Source: Isochrysis galbana (Eukaryota > Haptophyta > Isochrysidales > Isochrysidaceae). From it: a stretch of 64,000 nucleotides of DNA. Shown piece after piece: positions 1-9,668 of the stretch (its first letter is position 1; the number at the start of each line of letters is the position of its first letter). Position numbers and translations under genes: made by a program. The notes under the pieces are model-generated. The model was not told where the DNA came from. It was given only the letters and a program-made list of their open reading frames with translations, and searched no databases. The DNA is taken from positions 1,476,253 to 1,540,252 of the forward strand of contig CM030937.1 in NCBI GenBank assembly GCA_018136815.1. The letters are read 5' to 3'.

Positions 1-2
1 GT

Positions 3-3000
3 CTCGGCCTGGCAGCTGAGGCTTCCTTGCGAAGCCGTGTTTCGACGGCGGAAGCGCAAGCGGAGGCAGCAGAGAAAGCCAAGTCGGAATTGGAAGACCA
101 GCTTCGCGAAGCCATGTCTGAGACAGAGGTGTTGAAGGTGAGAATCACCATGGGCGCGACACCACTCTGCCCATAGGGTGCCCGCTCGGAGCCCAGTGTC
201 GGTTCGCTCCAAGGAGCCTAGGGGATCTCATCGGGTTCTTGCACAAGACTGCAGAGGTTGATCCTATCGAATGAATCCTCTGATGCTGGTCTTTGAACTG
301 GCAACTCAATCGCAGGCTTCAATCAGCGAGCTCAAGTGTGAGTTCGAGCGCCTCCAGTCGACGCATCATTCCTGCGTAGGCGAAGGCACAGAGGAAAATG
401 CGGGCGTCGAGGCGGACCGATTTCGGCAAGAAGCTGCAATGCTCCGTTCACAATTGGTCGAGGCGCGTGCTCAAGTTTCACAGCTGCACGAAGTGAGACT
501 TGAAGCGGCAATGCTAGGCTCCCAACTGACGGAGGTGCACGCACGGCTCACTGAGGCCCAGACGCAACTAGCAGATGCTCGTTCACAGCGCTCGCAGCTT
601 CATCAGGCACGGCTCGATATGGCGGCCTTGCGCTCACAGCTCAGTGATGCACACTCTCAGTTGGAGGAGGCCCGGACCTATAAGTCTCAACTAGTTGAGG
701 CGCGACGCGAGGAAGCATCTCTCCGTTCTCAGCTCAGAGATGCTGAGTCGCAGCTGGAGGTCGCGAAATCGGAGGCCGCTTCACTGCGCTCACAACTTGG
801 GCGGGCTGAGACTATCCAAGACGGCTTGGAGGAAGCGCTAAACGAAACGAAAGGTGCTGCGTTGCTTCAAGCTGCACTCGAGTCGGAACGGCAACAACGT
901 CACGATCTTCTTCAGGAGCACTTGCGCGAACGCCTAAAGCACGAAGCGCACGTGGAAAAACTCGAGGAAAAGACTAGACGTGCAGAGGCAAAGGCAACAT
1001 CAGCAGCCGACGCGTTGACAGCCGCAGCCGCTGTGCAGGCTGCCATGGCTGCCAAGCATGCTGCCGCAGCTGCAGTGGCGGGTGAGTGCGCCACGGACGA
1101 TACACCCAGCTCCAGCGAGGGCAGCTACGTAGCGGTCGAAGATGGGTGTGTGCATTCTGATCACTTGCTAAGGAGGCAAGAATTAGGTGGAGCGGAATTT
1201 GTCAAGAAAAAAGTGGCTAGTGGTGCGAACCTCTTGGGATATTGCCCAGGATGCTCCCTCTCTTCTGACGAAGCCCAAGCCGTGGTGAACGGAAGAGCGC
1301 CGGAGAGTCTTGAATTGGGCGTCGTCGGAGAGTTGCATGGATCGGCAAAAGTACAAACATCGGACTGGTTGCTCACATCGCCCTCTTCACCAAAGCTATC
1401 TGGACCTATCCAAGCGGCCTTGCCAGTTATTAGCGAGCAGGAAGAGAGCGATGAGAGCGATAGCGAACGCGGCATGCTTTCGACGGTGGCCCCGCCACAG
1501 CAGCCACAATCGCCTCATGAGCAGGAGAGTCCCGAAGCGACAAGAAGTGCGCCTCTTACCGCATCAGGACGACTTTCTTCGGCAACAAGTGCCGTCAGAG
1601 AGGCCGTGGATGCCTCGTCTAGTCCAAGCGGGCCGGCATCGCCGTTCGGCCCATCGCCAAGGCGATCTCACATACACCTGCAAAATGCTCTTGCTGTAGC
1701 AACGGCTTCGCCAATTCCCGGAGATGACGACCTCTTGCGCGGTGACGTGCTTGCTCCGACAGGCACCGACAACTACATCGACCCTGATATGCCTCGAGCG
1801 ACGCATGATCATGGCGAGATTCAGCTGCGCATGGAACAAGGCTCGCCAGCGCCAACGCTGCGCTCGTCGACTAGATCGGACAGTGCCGAGGATGGCTCGT
1901 CAGAGCCATCGCGGGCGGTACGGGTTGCTTGGGCAGCGCTGAGCCATGTTGGGGGCTCCGGATCTAACCCATCGAAAGTGCAGCAGGATGCTTTCTTCAC
2001 CACAAGGTGGGCCGTTTGGTGGAACTTGGGGCGGCTCGCTCGCATCCCCCTCCTCCACCTAGTGGTGGTGTGGCTTCAACCAGATCATAGACAACATGAA
2101 CATTGATTTTCTTTCGAAGCCATTGTTCTCACGCCGCCTACCGCCCCATTCCCATGCACAGTTGCGGAGGATCTCTCCTGATCATGGGTGTTCTCGACGG
2201 CCACGGCGCTGACAATGGTCGTCTTGCTGCCAACATTGGGGCCGATGCTCTCAAGGATTGGTTCGAGGTGATGGTGCAAGCCCTCCTCACTCACAAAGAT
2301 CACCAAGCTGCCCCTTTGGTCTGTCGTTGTTCTTTGTTGTGTGCCCGCTGCCTCGGGAGGTGTGCCGTCTACCTTCCACAGCCAGCTAGCCGTGCACTTA
2401 ACTCGCTCCTACGCATATGTCCGGGCAGAGGAACACCTTGGCTTTGCACCGTCGGCCCGAGGCGGCGATGGTGGACGCCTTTGCACACGCTCACATTGCT
2501 ATCCGGGAAGCCATCACCACGAGGTATCAACGAGATGGCATTCGAATTTCGCAAATTGTCCCCGGTAGTGCTGATTTGGGAACATCTGGCCGTTTAAAGG
2601 GCAGCGACGGCGGCAGCGACGTTCCCGAAGTGAGTGTGCCGTGTTCGCACTTCCTAGTCGACGAGATCCATTCGGAACCGATCGACGGTGGTGCAACAGC
2701 GACTGTGGTAGCTCTTCTTCGCGGCTATCTCTTGGTGGTGGCTAACGTTGGGGACTCGGAGGCATTGCTTGGAGGACTAGTCGAAGGCGGCACTATTGGA
2801 TATGAGCAGCTCTGCGAGAGCCACACTGCGGGTGAGGCTCGTCGCAGATGCCGTCGTCGTCAAATCAATCCTACCTTAAACAGCGGCATCTGCAATTCAG
2901 CCTTCACACGCTCACGGCCAAGCCTTCCTGCCTCCCCGTGTCCGTGACAGCTAACTTGAACGAATTTCTTCGGGTTGAAGCGCTGCGTCCTCTTCTCCCC

Positions 3001-4054
3001 GCCGAATGGCAACCCGCAGTCTTTGCGCATGATACCGACATCGACCAGTTAGAGTCGCCTCAACTCCATGGTGGCGTGGTATCGAGCGCATCGCCCAGTG
3101 GCCCCGGGAGTGAGCTGTCCACCGCATCGGGTGTAGTCCACGGCGAAGATGCGAAGGCAACTTTTGGCATCGAATCTCATGGCAGAGATGGACCCAACAT
3201 AGGCAGCGGCAAGGGAAAAGAACAGTCTCCGCATGGAGAGCACTGCAGAGGAAGGTCCCCTCTATTAGTGTTCGAACGCGACGAATGTGGAGGCTGGAGA
3301 GTCAATCCCAAGACTATTGCAAAGCTCGACGCTAGCGAAAACGCGGGATTCAAAACGGTGGGCACCGCGTCTGCCGGGATCGAATGACGTGCTACTTCTC
3401 GGAGCGAGGGTAGGGTTGGGTGCATGGAGGGACGACGAGCCAGGCCATTCATGCCCAGGACCACATCCGACCATCATTAACGTCCATTGCCCGATTTCTC
3501 AAATCTCAGGCTCGTGGTGACCGCCCTACAGCACTCGTTTCTCCCGCTACCGGGAAGCTAGGGGAACAAAGGCTCGGTGTGACGAGGGCGCTCGGCGACT
3601 TCTACATGCAAACACGTGGTGCAAGCCACGTGCCTTCCGTCTCGTGTATTGACTTGAGGGATGTGGCCGAGGAGGTGAGTGACATAGCACTCAAGCGGTA
3701 TCCACATTGTATCTGAGTGGCCGTGTGAGACGGGCTAGCTGCTCGTATCGCAATTGCTCGTCTTGCCAGGTTCCAAACGCAACCCCCCCCCCCCTCCCGT
3801 CGCTCCAACGGCAGCTTGATAGGATCACCGTGATCTTAGGGTCGGACGGCTTGTGGGATCTTTGGGAATACGAAGATGTGCTAGACTTCCCGATGAAAAG
3901 GCCACCGCCTCCCGTCGGCCAGTCCACTGGGGCGGCTCTTGTGGAACCACTTGCTGAGCTCGTTGAGGCAACTCGAAGTCAGGGGGAGGCGCTGTTCGGC
4001 GAGACTGCGGACAACATCACTGCGATGATCGCCACATTCGATTTCCTCCCATGA
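3..4054 (+). CDS. Coiled-coil / PP2C protein phosphatase fusion (5' partial, seven exons)
   Basis: PPM/PP2C Ser/Thr phosphatase with a long N-terminal coiled coil. Inferred exons, all in phase: 3-137, 316-2006, 2162-2267, 2429-2831, 2951-3357, 3444-3674, 3815-4054; the gene starts before the window. Up to about position 1080 it is Ala/Glu/Gln/Leu heptad-like coil with recurring LRSQL-type units, then about 270 residues of Ser/Pro-rich linker. The catalytic domain begins with NPSKVQQDAFF and continues with DGHGADNG (metal-binding Asp), ATATVVALLRG...VANVGDSEALL, VTRALGDF, LGSDGLWD and DNITAM, so all metal-ligand motifs are present. Family knowledge: Mn/Mg-dependent dephosphorylation of phosphoserine/threonine. 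Inference: the coil gives oligomerisation or targeting. A roughly 150-residue low-complexity insertion separates the GDSEALL and TRALGDF motifs. Introns are GTG-rich GT-AG. Family assignment is secure; exon edges are inferred. Confidence 0.9.
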
Positions 4055-4864
4055 GAGGTCACTCGATGTGCTAGCCCCTCCATCATTGGAGTCGTTTCGG
4101 GTCGCATTTGTTGGCAACTAACTCTTATAGTTGTACTCGCTCCGAGTTCGGCTATTTGTGTATTTTGGGGAATTCTTGATTTTCAACGGTGCGAATCGGT
4201 GCAAAGCGCCGGGTCTGCAAGACGCACCAGTTGGACGGACCCACTGCCCACTCGCTTCAAGGATCTGCCACACCACTACTACTAGCTGCTAGCTAGTAGG
4301 GTCCACGGAGGGTGGAGGGTGTCTTTTGAGGTATTTGCCTTTTTCGTTTTTTGTTGTGCTTGCCAGCTTTGTCCCGCTACTGAGTAGCCCAATACCCGAT
4401 ACTTTGCAATTGTTATTTCGACACCTGCCTAATGTGTGCGCGCGTAACAAAGTTCATGACTTGGTTCGGTTCGCTCAGGGGGGGGGCAAACGAGCCTGCT
4501 TGTGGAGATGGACTGACCCGGGATCCGGGTATGGCTCATGAGACTCCATCCTTGGCAACCTACGCGTCCGTAGGCGGCCTATCGACTTGGATAGCGGGTG
4601 AAGATACTTGGGAAGGCTTGGGCACGGGTGCAGTGGTAACGGGGTCCGCGCGCGAGAATTTGGCGCGGTGCAGAGGGCGGTGTTGGGTCCATGTCCATAG
4701 GAACAGATTGAGTCAATCTCTAGTGGGTGATTTCTAGCGAGAGACCACACACAAGGCACTTGGGGCTCAATGGTACGAGGGGTCAAGGTACGGCTTCGAG
4801 CGCAGAGCGCTGCGACGGCTGCTGGGGTGCGTACGAAGACACGTCACGGGGCCACGGGTACAGT
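4055..4864. other. Intergenic, nothing recognised
   Basis: Downstream of the phosphatase stop. I see no coherent coding frame, RNA gene or repeat family, only a short CTA/CTAG-rich stretch near 4275-4300 and a G run near 4480. Confidence 0.5.
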
Positions 4865-6107
4865 AAAAAAAAACCTTTTAATAGTCTCGCCTCGCGCGTG
4901 GCTATGGTGCAACTAATGTAGCCACGTCCATTCCCCTCCCTCGCCGTCACTCCCCGCCTTGCGGCTACTCCCCTCGTGCTCTACATAGGGGCTCAGGTCG
5001 CGTGGGTGGTCCGGGTTGGCCGTTGGCCGGGGTGCACCTGTCCCCAACGGAATGTTCCCGCCTTCCTCCTGTGCCGCCGAGTGACCTGTCTATTACCGGT
5101 GCGCTTCGAGATCTCATCACGTTGGACACACGGCCACTGAATCCACACGAGAGGAACGCGATTGAAGGGAAGATAACCATGGAGGAACTCCTGAACGCCA
5201 TCAGCCAAATAGGCAACGGCAAAAGCGCGGGGCCAGACGCGCTTCCGGCGGAATTCTACAAGAGCTTCACCGACCTAGTGAAACACGACTTTCTGAGAGT
5301 CCTAAACCTGGCGCTAGAACAAGGATACCTAAGCGTGTCTATGAGAGAGGGAGATATAATACTCCTATACAAAAAAGGGGGCACGAGAGACCCCTAGAAA
5401 CTACAGGCCTATAACACTACTTCAAAGCGACTATAAAATCCTAGCTACAATATTGACAAACAGGCTAAAAGAAGTAATAGGAGACATCATCTCTAAAGAC
5501 CAACTGGGATTCGTCCCAAAACGCCTCATAGGCGAAGCCACACACCTTTTGCAGCTGACATACGCCTACCTAGACGAAACCGGCGAGCCAGGAATCCTGT
5601 TAGCGCTAGACTGGGAGAAGGCGTTCGACAGAGTCAACTGGGGGTTCTATCACCTAGTCCTAGTCCTAGAGAGGCTGAAGTTCGGCGAGAACTTCAGAAG
5701 ATACGCAAAAGCTTTGACGAACACAGAAGCCAAGCCTATACGGTACATAAAAACCAACGGGGGCAGAAGCTTCCCGCTCAATGTGGCCAGTGGGGCCCCA
5801 CAAGGGTGCCCCCTATCCCCGCTAGCCTTCCTGCTCACGGCAGAGGCGCTGACGCGCCTGGCGGCTCAGGTGGTCTGTGGCTCAGTAGTGAAGGGGGGGG
5901 TCAGTACGATGGGGGGCCAGTTCAGGCGAGTGCGTGCGGCGCGCGGCGCGCGCTCGGCGAGGGTCTGGTCAGAAGTGATGTCAGCTCAGCCCCTGCCAGC
6001 AGGCATGGGATGAGGTTGAGTGTGCAGGCCCAACCAGGGGGTGTCTGCGATGGAGGAAGGGGGGAACGAGGCCCCCATGCCCATGACCCTATCAGTTTTA
6101 CTGATAG
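4865..6107 (-). mobile_element. Rearranged non-LTR retrotransposon with an inverted reverse-transcriptase core
   Basis: The left edge (about 4867-5095) matches, in the same orientation, the 3'-terminal sequence of the minus-strand LINEs at 8430 and 42138 (AAACCTTTTAATA start, then GTAGCCACG and CTCGTGCTCTAC blocks). The right edge (about 5890-6107) ends in the ATGACCCTATC...GATAG signature that is the 5' terminus of other copies when read on the minus strand. Between them, about 5095-5890 encodes reverse transcriptase on the PLUS strand: GNGKSAGPDALPAEFY, then past a stop at 5395-5397 and a frame change LLALDWEKAFDRVNW and ASGAPQGCPLSPLAFLL. Both element ends therefore read minus and the core reads plus. 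The FADD box, C-terminal part, ORF1 and endonuclease are missing. Dead copy. The order could also be two nested insertions. Confidence 0.7.
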
Positions 6108-6312
6108 TTGTTGGCGGGCACCTTAAAGAATTTCTTTGTAGTGAAGGTGTTTGTGTACACCATGTGTGTCTGTGCGCACCTTACTTATACAGATCTCCAG
6201 CTTCCGCAACGAGAACCGGCTGTCACGTCGAACTTATAGCGTGTGCGTGTGTGTGCGCGCGCGCGTGAATCCGTGTAGGCGCGCGCGTCTGCACTTGTAG
6301 GTGCGGGTCGTT

Positions 6313-7076
6313 CAACTAAGTTTATACTTGGTTGACCCATGGGGGGGCACGAGCCCCCCCCTCTCTCCACTCCTTCCCTGCCATGGGGGAGGAACCACCC
6401 ATCCTCTTGGCATGCCTGATGGCTTGCCAGGAGGCCACTGCCCTACTGACCCACTCCCTTCCCCATAGGCTCGCCCCATTCGCCCATCCTGGCCCCTCGT
6501 GACCAGCCCATCGCTCCAACCCCCCCTCCCCCCCTGGTCGACAGGCAGACAGGTGCTGATTGGGGGCCCCAGAGGCCGAGGAGCGCCAGCGAGGGAGAGG
6601 CAGGGGAGGCCAGGGCCCAGTCCCAGCCTCCTCTGCCCCCAGAGCTGGCCTCCAGGAGCCTCCAGGGGTCGCCAGGGGCAGCTGCAGGCGTGCCGCAGGC
6701 GCGCCATCGCGCGTGCCGCAGGAGAGGGGAGAGAGAGCGCGGAGAAGGGGGTGGGCGGAGCGAGAGCTCCGCTCACCGAAAAATAGGTAAGTCCTAAGTC
6801 CCGCACCTGTTTACAGGATAAGTCGGGGCTGAGGCCGCCGCCCACTCGGAGACACAGGAGGAAGGGGGGGAATGATCACCGGGGGGAGGCGCGGGCCACC
6901 GGACCATATCTAAGCCCATCACCCCTATCCCCCTAGTAGTGCACGGGGGGAGTCGCCTTATGGCGGGGGGAGAAGGGCCGGGGAAGTGGGGGTGTAGAAA
7001 GTTTCCTACGTGAGTAGAAAGTAGAGGGTCCACGGCCGCCTGTGCGGTGAGACTATTAAAAGGTTTATTTATTATA
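6313..7076 (+). mobile_element. Non-autonomous LINE derivative with 17-bp target-site duplication
   Basis: A 764-bp insertion bounded by a perfect 17-bp direct repeat (TGTAGGTGCGGGTCGTT at 6296-6312 and 7077-7093). It starts CAACTAAGTTTATACTTGG, also found at the 5' edge of the fragment near 50905, and ends GGTGAGACTATTAAAAGG plus an AT-rich tail, the terminus shared with the copies at 4865, 8430, 22545 and 42138. It encodes no recognisable protein, so it must have been mobilised in trans. The duplication fixes both ends of this retrotransposon family and places this copy just beyond the 3' end of the membrane-protein gene at 7219-8289. Confidence 0.8.
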
Positions 7077-7218
7077 TGTAGGTGCGGGTCGTTGTCCTAA
7101 GCGAGGAGAGTAGACACACAACACCAAGCAAGAGAGGCAAGAGGCATGCGATACATCACACGGGTAGGCTAATAAAAGGTAGGCGCCACCCGACCTTTGA
7201 CCAGGCACGGAGGAGGAT

Positions 7219-8289
7219 TCACTCGACGGAAAGACCCACGAGGGTGGAGCCAAAGAGTTGTGAAAGAAAATGCGCGAAGTGATCGGACAGCTGAGGGAGC
7301 AGACCCGTCGAGTCTGCGCGGAAAGTTGCTTGAACTCTCCCGTCATCCCAAAAGATGACGAGCTCAAGCATGAACCACTCGCCGCTCCCTCGCACCTTCC
7401 CAGCGAAGTATGATTTGTGCAGCGTCCCAACTGCGCCTGTCGCGATGCAAACGAGGCCTGCGATCGTGAGAGCTTCCTCGGTCTCATCAGGCGTCGGGCA
7501 GGCCGCAACCGCCGATGGGAGGTGCGCCCCGAACACGCTGTTCCGATCCGAACATGCAGCCCACCGCCGCTCGAATGCAGTAGCATCGATGGTAGGATGC
7601 TTCTCGAGCATTCCACCCAGATCCTTGGCCATTGACCTGTCCACCCCGCTCTCGAAGCCCGAGGTGGCACCGAGCCCACCGCCCGGTCGATTGCACCGCA
7701 ATCCGCGCTGCTCGAGCTCCACAGACGCCTCGTCCGTGGTGAGGTGGGAATAGCAGCTCCTCCCCACCCCCCGCCTGCTTCGGGGCCCTGTGGGCAGCGC
7801 CATGGGCGGCGAGAAGCTCAGGGTCACGAGACCAGTGCGCACGCTCACGGTGAGTGCGAACACAATCAGAGCGGCGCCGAGTACGGCGCCGACGAACGCG
7901 TACGATCCACTGTCCGACTGTACCGGCGGCGCATCGCACCCGCTCGAGTTGACGCACGTCTCGGGCGAGTAGCGCTCCTCATCGGGAGCGGAGGTGGAAA
8001 TGGCCCCAACCCGGAAGCACGAGCGGGCTTGCGCGGGCAGACTGCCCCAGTATAGCTCGTGCAGCCCGGGCCGCGCCAGCTTGGTCACATGAGTGTCATC
8101 GGTGCCCGGCCGCGACATCGTAAGGAGTAGCCTATACGAGGCGTGGGCGCTGGCGCCGGGCTCGGGGCGCCATCGAATCGAGAGCGACTGGTTCGAGTAG
8201 AGCAGTAGCGTTGGCGCCTCCAGCCGAGACTCCGTCCCGCGCAAAAGCAGCAGAGTGTATGTCAGCGGAAGGATGGCGCCGGCGCGCAT
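7219..8289 (-). CDS. Type I membrane protein: FN3-like ectodomain, one TM helix, beta-adaptin appendage-like tail
   Basis: Single-exon 356-residue protein. Residues 1-20 form a signal peptide (MRAGAILPLTYTLLLLRG). Residues about 22-115 look like a fibronectin-III/cytokine-receptor beta sandwich (SLSIRWRPEP, SYRLLLTM, SCFRVGAISTS). One hydrophobic helix follows at about 130-150 (FVGAVLGAALIVFALTVSV), then about 200 cytosolic residues. The last 115 resemble the C-terminal platform subdomain of the beta-adaptin appendage: a FERRW start, ALTIAGLVCIATGAV, KSYFAGKV..GEWFMLEL and a closing amphipathic helix. In AP complexes that subdomain recruits clathrin accessory proteins and is not membrane-anchored. 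Inference: a receptor carrying its own sorting platform. The start is the first ATG of the frame and is followed directly by the signal peptide; a C-rich tract lies just upstream. The appendage match is from memory of the fold pattern, so moderately sure. Confidence 0.65.
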   Translation of the reverse strand: MRAGAILPLTYTLLLLRGTESRLEAPTLLLYSNQSLSIRWRPEPGASAHASYRLLLTMSRPGTDDTHVTKLARPGLHELYWGSLPAQARSCFRVGAISTSAPDEERYSPETCVNSSGCDAPPVQSDSGSYAFVGAVLGAALIVFALTVSVRTGLVTLSFSPPMALPTGPRSRRGVGRSCYSHLTTDEASVELEQRGLRCNRPGGGLGATSGFESGVDRSMAKDLGGMLEKHPTIDATAFERRWAACSDRNSVFGAHLPSAVAACPTPDETEEALTIAGLVCIATGAVGTLHKSYFAGKVRGSGEWFMLELVIFWDDGRVQATFRADSTGLLPQLSDHFAHFLSQLFGSTLVGLSVE

Positions 8290-8295
8290 CGCTCA

Positions 8296-8365
8296 AGCGC
8301 CGCCGCCGCCGCCGCCGCCCCCCACCGCTTCCCCCCCCCCCCCTCCCCCCCCCCCCCCCCACACA
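8296..8365. promoter_or_regulatory. Poly-C/pyrimidine tract 5' of the membrane-protein gene
   Basis: CCG triplets followed by C runs and a CA repeat lie directly upstream of the minus-strand start codon at 8289. Similar purine/pyrimidine tracts lie upstream of most host genes here. A promoter role is inferred from position only. Confidence 0.35.
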
Positions 8366-8429
8366 CACACATACATAAACAAAGACTCCTGTAATGCTGT
8401 AATGAGAGACTCACTCTCTTATCAAAAAA

Positions 8430-9555
8430 AAAACCTTATAAAATTCTCACCTCGCGCGCGGCTATGTAGCTGTCTATCGTAGCCACGCCCATTTCCCTTC
8501 CTCTCCCTCGCTTCCCGCCTTGCAGCATCTCCCCTCGTGCTCTACTTAGGGGCCCAGGTTGTGGGGGGGTTGGGTAGGGCGGGGGTGCACCGGCCCCTAG
8601 TGGTCTGTCTGTTCACGCCTTCCTCCTGTGCCTCTAGGTGGCCCGTTTCTCGCTGTGCTGGTGTAAGCGGTTCGTTGTTGCTGTGTCGTCTTTGCTCGCG
8701 GCGCCCGTCTCTTCTGGGATGTCTTCGTGGAGGGAGACGCGCCTCTCCTTCAGGCGAGCTTTCCGGCTATGCCGATTGCCTCTGCCACGAGGCCGAGGTT
8801 GTCATTCAGTGTTAAGTTTCCTTTGGCGTTTTCTATAAAGATGGGGGCGCTAAGCTCTAGCGGTTTCTTTAGCTTAGGTTTTCTGCCCTGGGCCGCCGTG
8901 CGTGTGCGCATTCGGTGGTGGCCGTTTGGCGGGGCAATGCTCCTCACCAGGGTAGTGAACCTTATTAGCGTGGATTCTAAGACCGGTATGTAGTGGTGTA
9001 GTGGTATGTGTGTGATTCGAACTCTATTCTGTAGAAGTCTCTTATTATGTATCTCCATGCTATTACGTAGAGGGTTTTCAGGCTATCGGGCGTGGATTCT
9101 GCCGGGTATGCAAACAGTCTGTCTTTTATTTTCTGTTTTTTTGGCCTGTTTGGTTTTGGGGTGTAGTTTGCGATTGCGTCTAGTGTGTCAAAGATTTTCC
9201 TCGTCGCGGGGCACCACGCTAGGTGGCACGAGTCTTCTTGGTATTTGTCGCACATTCTGCATTTGCTCATCGTGCCGTTCTCGAATCTGTTCCTGGTACC
9301 TATCCTCCTGTGAGTGATGTGTTTGAAGTGTGGGTGTTTGTCGGTGTGTTTTAGCAACGGCAGGGTATACAACCTGGCTATGTGCTTCCAGTCGTTTTTG
9401 GTGATGTCGAGGCGGTTTTCCCACGCCTTTCTGGCTGTCTGCGAGTCGTTGCGGCGTGCTGCTTTGAGCGCGATCTTTGCAATGTCGGAAACTGTGATCG
9501 CGTCAAGCGTGATTTTTCCCTTTTGTATTGCGTATTCGTCTGCTAACGGGTTGGG
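8430..9555 (-). mobile_element. 5'-truncated LINE, C-terminal ORF2 portion and 3' end
   Basis: Minus-strand coding from about 9555 starts at PLADEYAIQKGK, also present in the 42138-44740 copy, and continues through the CCHC-like knuckle CRMC..YQEDSCHLAWC to LKTLYVIAWRYIIRDFY and a conserved tail ending near 8750. The last stretch is in another frame from about 9050, so this copy is frameshifted. The 3' untranslated region runs to the AAAACCTTATAAAATTCTCACC terminus near 8432. It lacks the reverse transcriptase entirely (5' truncation). I found no clear target-site duplication. Confidence 0.8.
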
Positions 9556-9668
9556 GTAGGCGGATATTTCGATCAAAATCCGCCCAAATATGCATCTCAG
9601 AAATATGTGCAATATATGCGAATTGGTGGCCCAAATATGTACAATATTTCGAACATCGAATTTATATG

